Assembly (NCBI GenBank): GCA_030604285.1
Contig: JAUVWD010000007.1
Coordinates: 1 to 14,145, forward strand
Direction of reading: 5' to 3'
Length of the DNA stretch: 14,145 bases
From: Chloroflexota bacterium
GTDB lineage: Bacteria; Chloroflexota; Dehalococcoidia; GIF9; AB-539-J10
This document shows, one piece after another, positions 13,230 through 14,145 of this stretch. Made by a program: the position numbers and the translations under genes. The notes beneath the pieces are model-generated. The model worked only from the letters and a program-made list of their open reading frames with translations. It was not told the origin of the DNA and searched no databases. The number at the start of each line of letters is the position of its first letter. The stretch's first letter is position 1.

Positions 13230-14145
13230 GTGTGCCTCATTTCGGCAACGTGCATATTCCTGTAAGAGCCATGGGTCAGAGATTGGGCGCTACTGATAAA
13301 GAGTTGATAATTCCGCCGCCGACTAGCCATAGAACGCTGAATCTTGGGGTCAAATACTCACCGCAGGAAGCTTGTTTGCCATTCAAGCTTACCTTGGGCA
13401 AATTGATTGAAGCCTGTGAACTGGGGGCGGACACCTTGCTTCAGGCAAGGGGTACCGGCATTTGCCGACTGGGCTACTATGCCAAAGACCAAGAGCAAAT
13501 CCTTCATGATTTAGACTACCATGTCCACTTTCTCACTATTGATGTGTCTCGCCACAAGCTTGCCAGCATCCTGCACGTCCTAAAGAGCATGAGTAGCGGT
13601 GCCTCTTGGCCCAAGATTATTTCAAGCTTCCGCTTTGGCATGGGTAAGCTATTTGCTTTGGATAAGATAGAAAAGGTGGTTCACAAGGTGAGGGCGGTGG
13701 AACTAGACAAGGGGAAAGCTAACCAAATCTATCGGGAGGCCATTGGGGCTATTGATGACGCTAGAAAGGGCAAGGAAGTCAAGCATCTGACTAAGGGATT
13801 TATTGAAAGGTTGAATCGAGTGCCGCAAAATGCAACCGTTGCCCCAATCAAAGTTGGCATAGTTGGTGAGATTTATGTTGTTCTCGAACCGTTTGCCAAT
13901 ATGGATATAGAAGTGGAACTGGGTAAATTGGGAGTAGAAGTGAGGCGGACTATGAGTATTTCGCGATGGGTCAAATATAGCCTGTTCCTTAACCCATTAG
14001 GGATAGACGAGTGGAAGGAAGTTCATGAAGCAGTCATGCCTTATCTCAAGCGTGATGTTGGCGGCGATGGTTGGGAATTAGTAGGTGAGAAAGTAGTTTA
14101 CGCGCGAGAGCACTGTGATGGACTGATTCACCTAGCGCCTTTTAC
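13220..14145 (+). CDS. DUF2229/2-hydroxyacyl-CoA dehydratase-like protein, second of the pair, partial
   Basis: From ATG 13220 the frame is open to the right edge (308 codons, no stop). It starts MRVGVPHFGNVHIPVRAM and repeats the partner's architecture: QEACLPFK (C52), LIEACELGAD (C66) and GTGICRLGYYA (C82). The last is close to the cysteine segment of 2-hydroxyglutaryl-CoA dehydratase-like proteins. A second domain opens near residue 213 with IKVGIVGEIYVV. AAGGA precedes the ATG, which sits within the end of the previous gene, so the two are very likely made in equal amounts and form a complex. An ATPase activase (BcrAD/HgdC type), commonly adjacent, could lie beyond the window. Confidence 0.82.
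   Translation, partial: MRVGVPHFGNVHIPVRAMGQRLGATDKELIIPPPTSHRTLNLGVKYSPQEACLPFKLTLGKLIEACELGADTLLQARGTGICRLGYYAKDQEQILHDLDYHVHFLTIDVSRHKLASILHVLKSMSSGASWPKIISSFRFGMGKLFALDKIEKVVHKVRAVELDKGKANQIYREAIGAIDDARKGKEVKHLTKGFIERLNRVPQNATVAPIKVGIVGEIYVVLEPFANMDIEVELGKLGVEVRRTMSISRWVKYSLFLNPLGIDEWKEVHEAVMPYLKRDVGGDGWELVGEKVVYAREHCDGLIHLAPF

Overview
The gene set looks bacterial: rpmF, nusB and fabD, strong Shine-Dalgarno sites, and sigma70-like promoters. Base composition appears close to balanced. Thiolase and DUF35 proteins, an HpaB/4-hydroxybutyryl-CoA dehydratase-fold flavoprotein, a branched-chain-amino-acid-type (Liv/HAAT) ABC transporter and two CoA-dehydratase-activase-type (DUF2229-like) proteins point to an anaerobic, acyl-CoA-metabolising bacterium. 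A Dehalococcoidia-like Chloroflexota lineage is my guess; it rests on gene content, not on a search.

Layout. Everything from 1 to 11016 reads on the minus strand; everything from 11078 to the right edge reads on the plus strand. The two arms share a 61-bp divergent promoter region. Minus arm, in transcription order: yceD (DUF177), rpmF, fabD, nusB (in-frame ochre stop), an acpP remnant (frameshifted, 3' end missing), a truncated DUF35 copy, a 49-codon orphan frame, an HpaB-family flavoprotein, a Liv-type binding lipoprotein, livH, livM, livG, livF, a degraded transposase fragment on the other strand, a good sigma70 promoter, an intact DUF35 protein, and a thiolase-like protein that runs off the left edge. 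Plus arm: an M20 amidohydrolase, then two DUF2229/2-hydroxyacyl-CoA-dehydratase-like proteins, each start overlapping the previous stop by 8-10 nt.

How the genes may work together. DUF35 proteins usually pair with thiolase-like acyl-CoA enzymes, and the left pair fits this. The transporter and HpaB-like enzyme could serve uptake and oxidation of an aromatic, amino-acid-like or organic-acid substrate; that is inference. yceD-rpmF-fabD-nusB-acpP is a housekeeping translation/fatty-acid cluster.

Main result. A segment of about 460 bp carrying the DUF35 leader and most of its gene occurs twice (700-1163 and 8369-8830). The upstream edge of the second copy falls where acpP homology stops, and its downstream edge falls where DUF35 loses its C-terminus. 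With the nusB stop, the acpP frameshift and the transposase relic, this looks like a rearranged and partly decaying locus. Sequencing or assembly error remains possible for the single-base lesions. I found no tRNA, rRNA or CRISPR array and do not claim a wholly new system.
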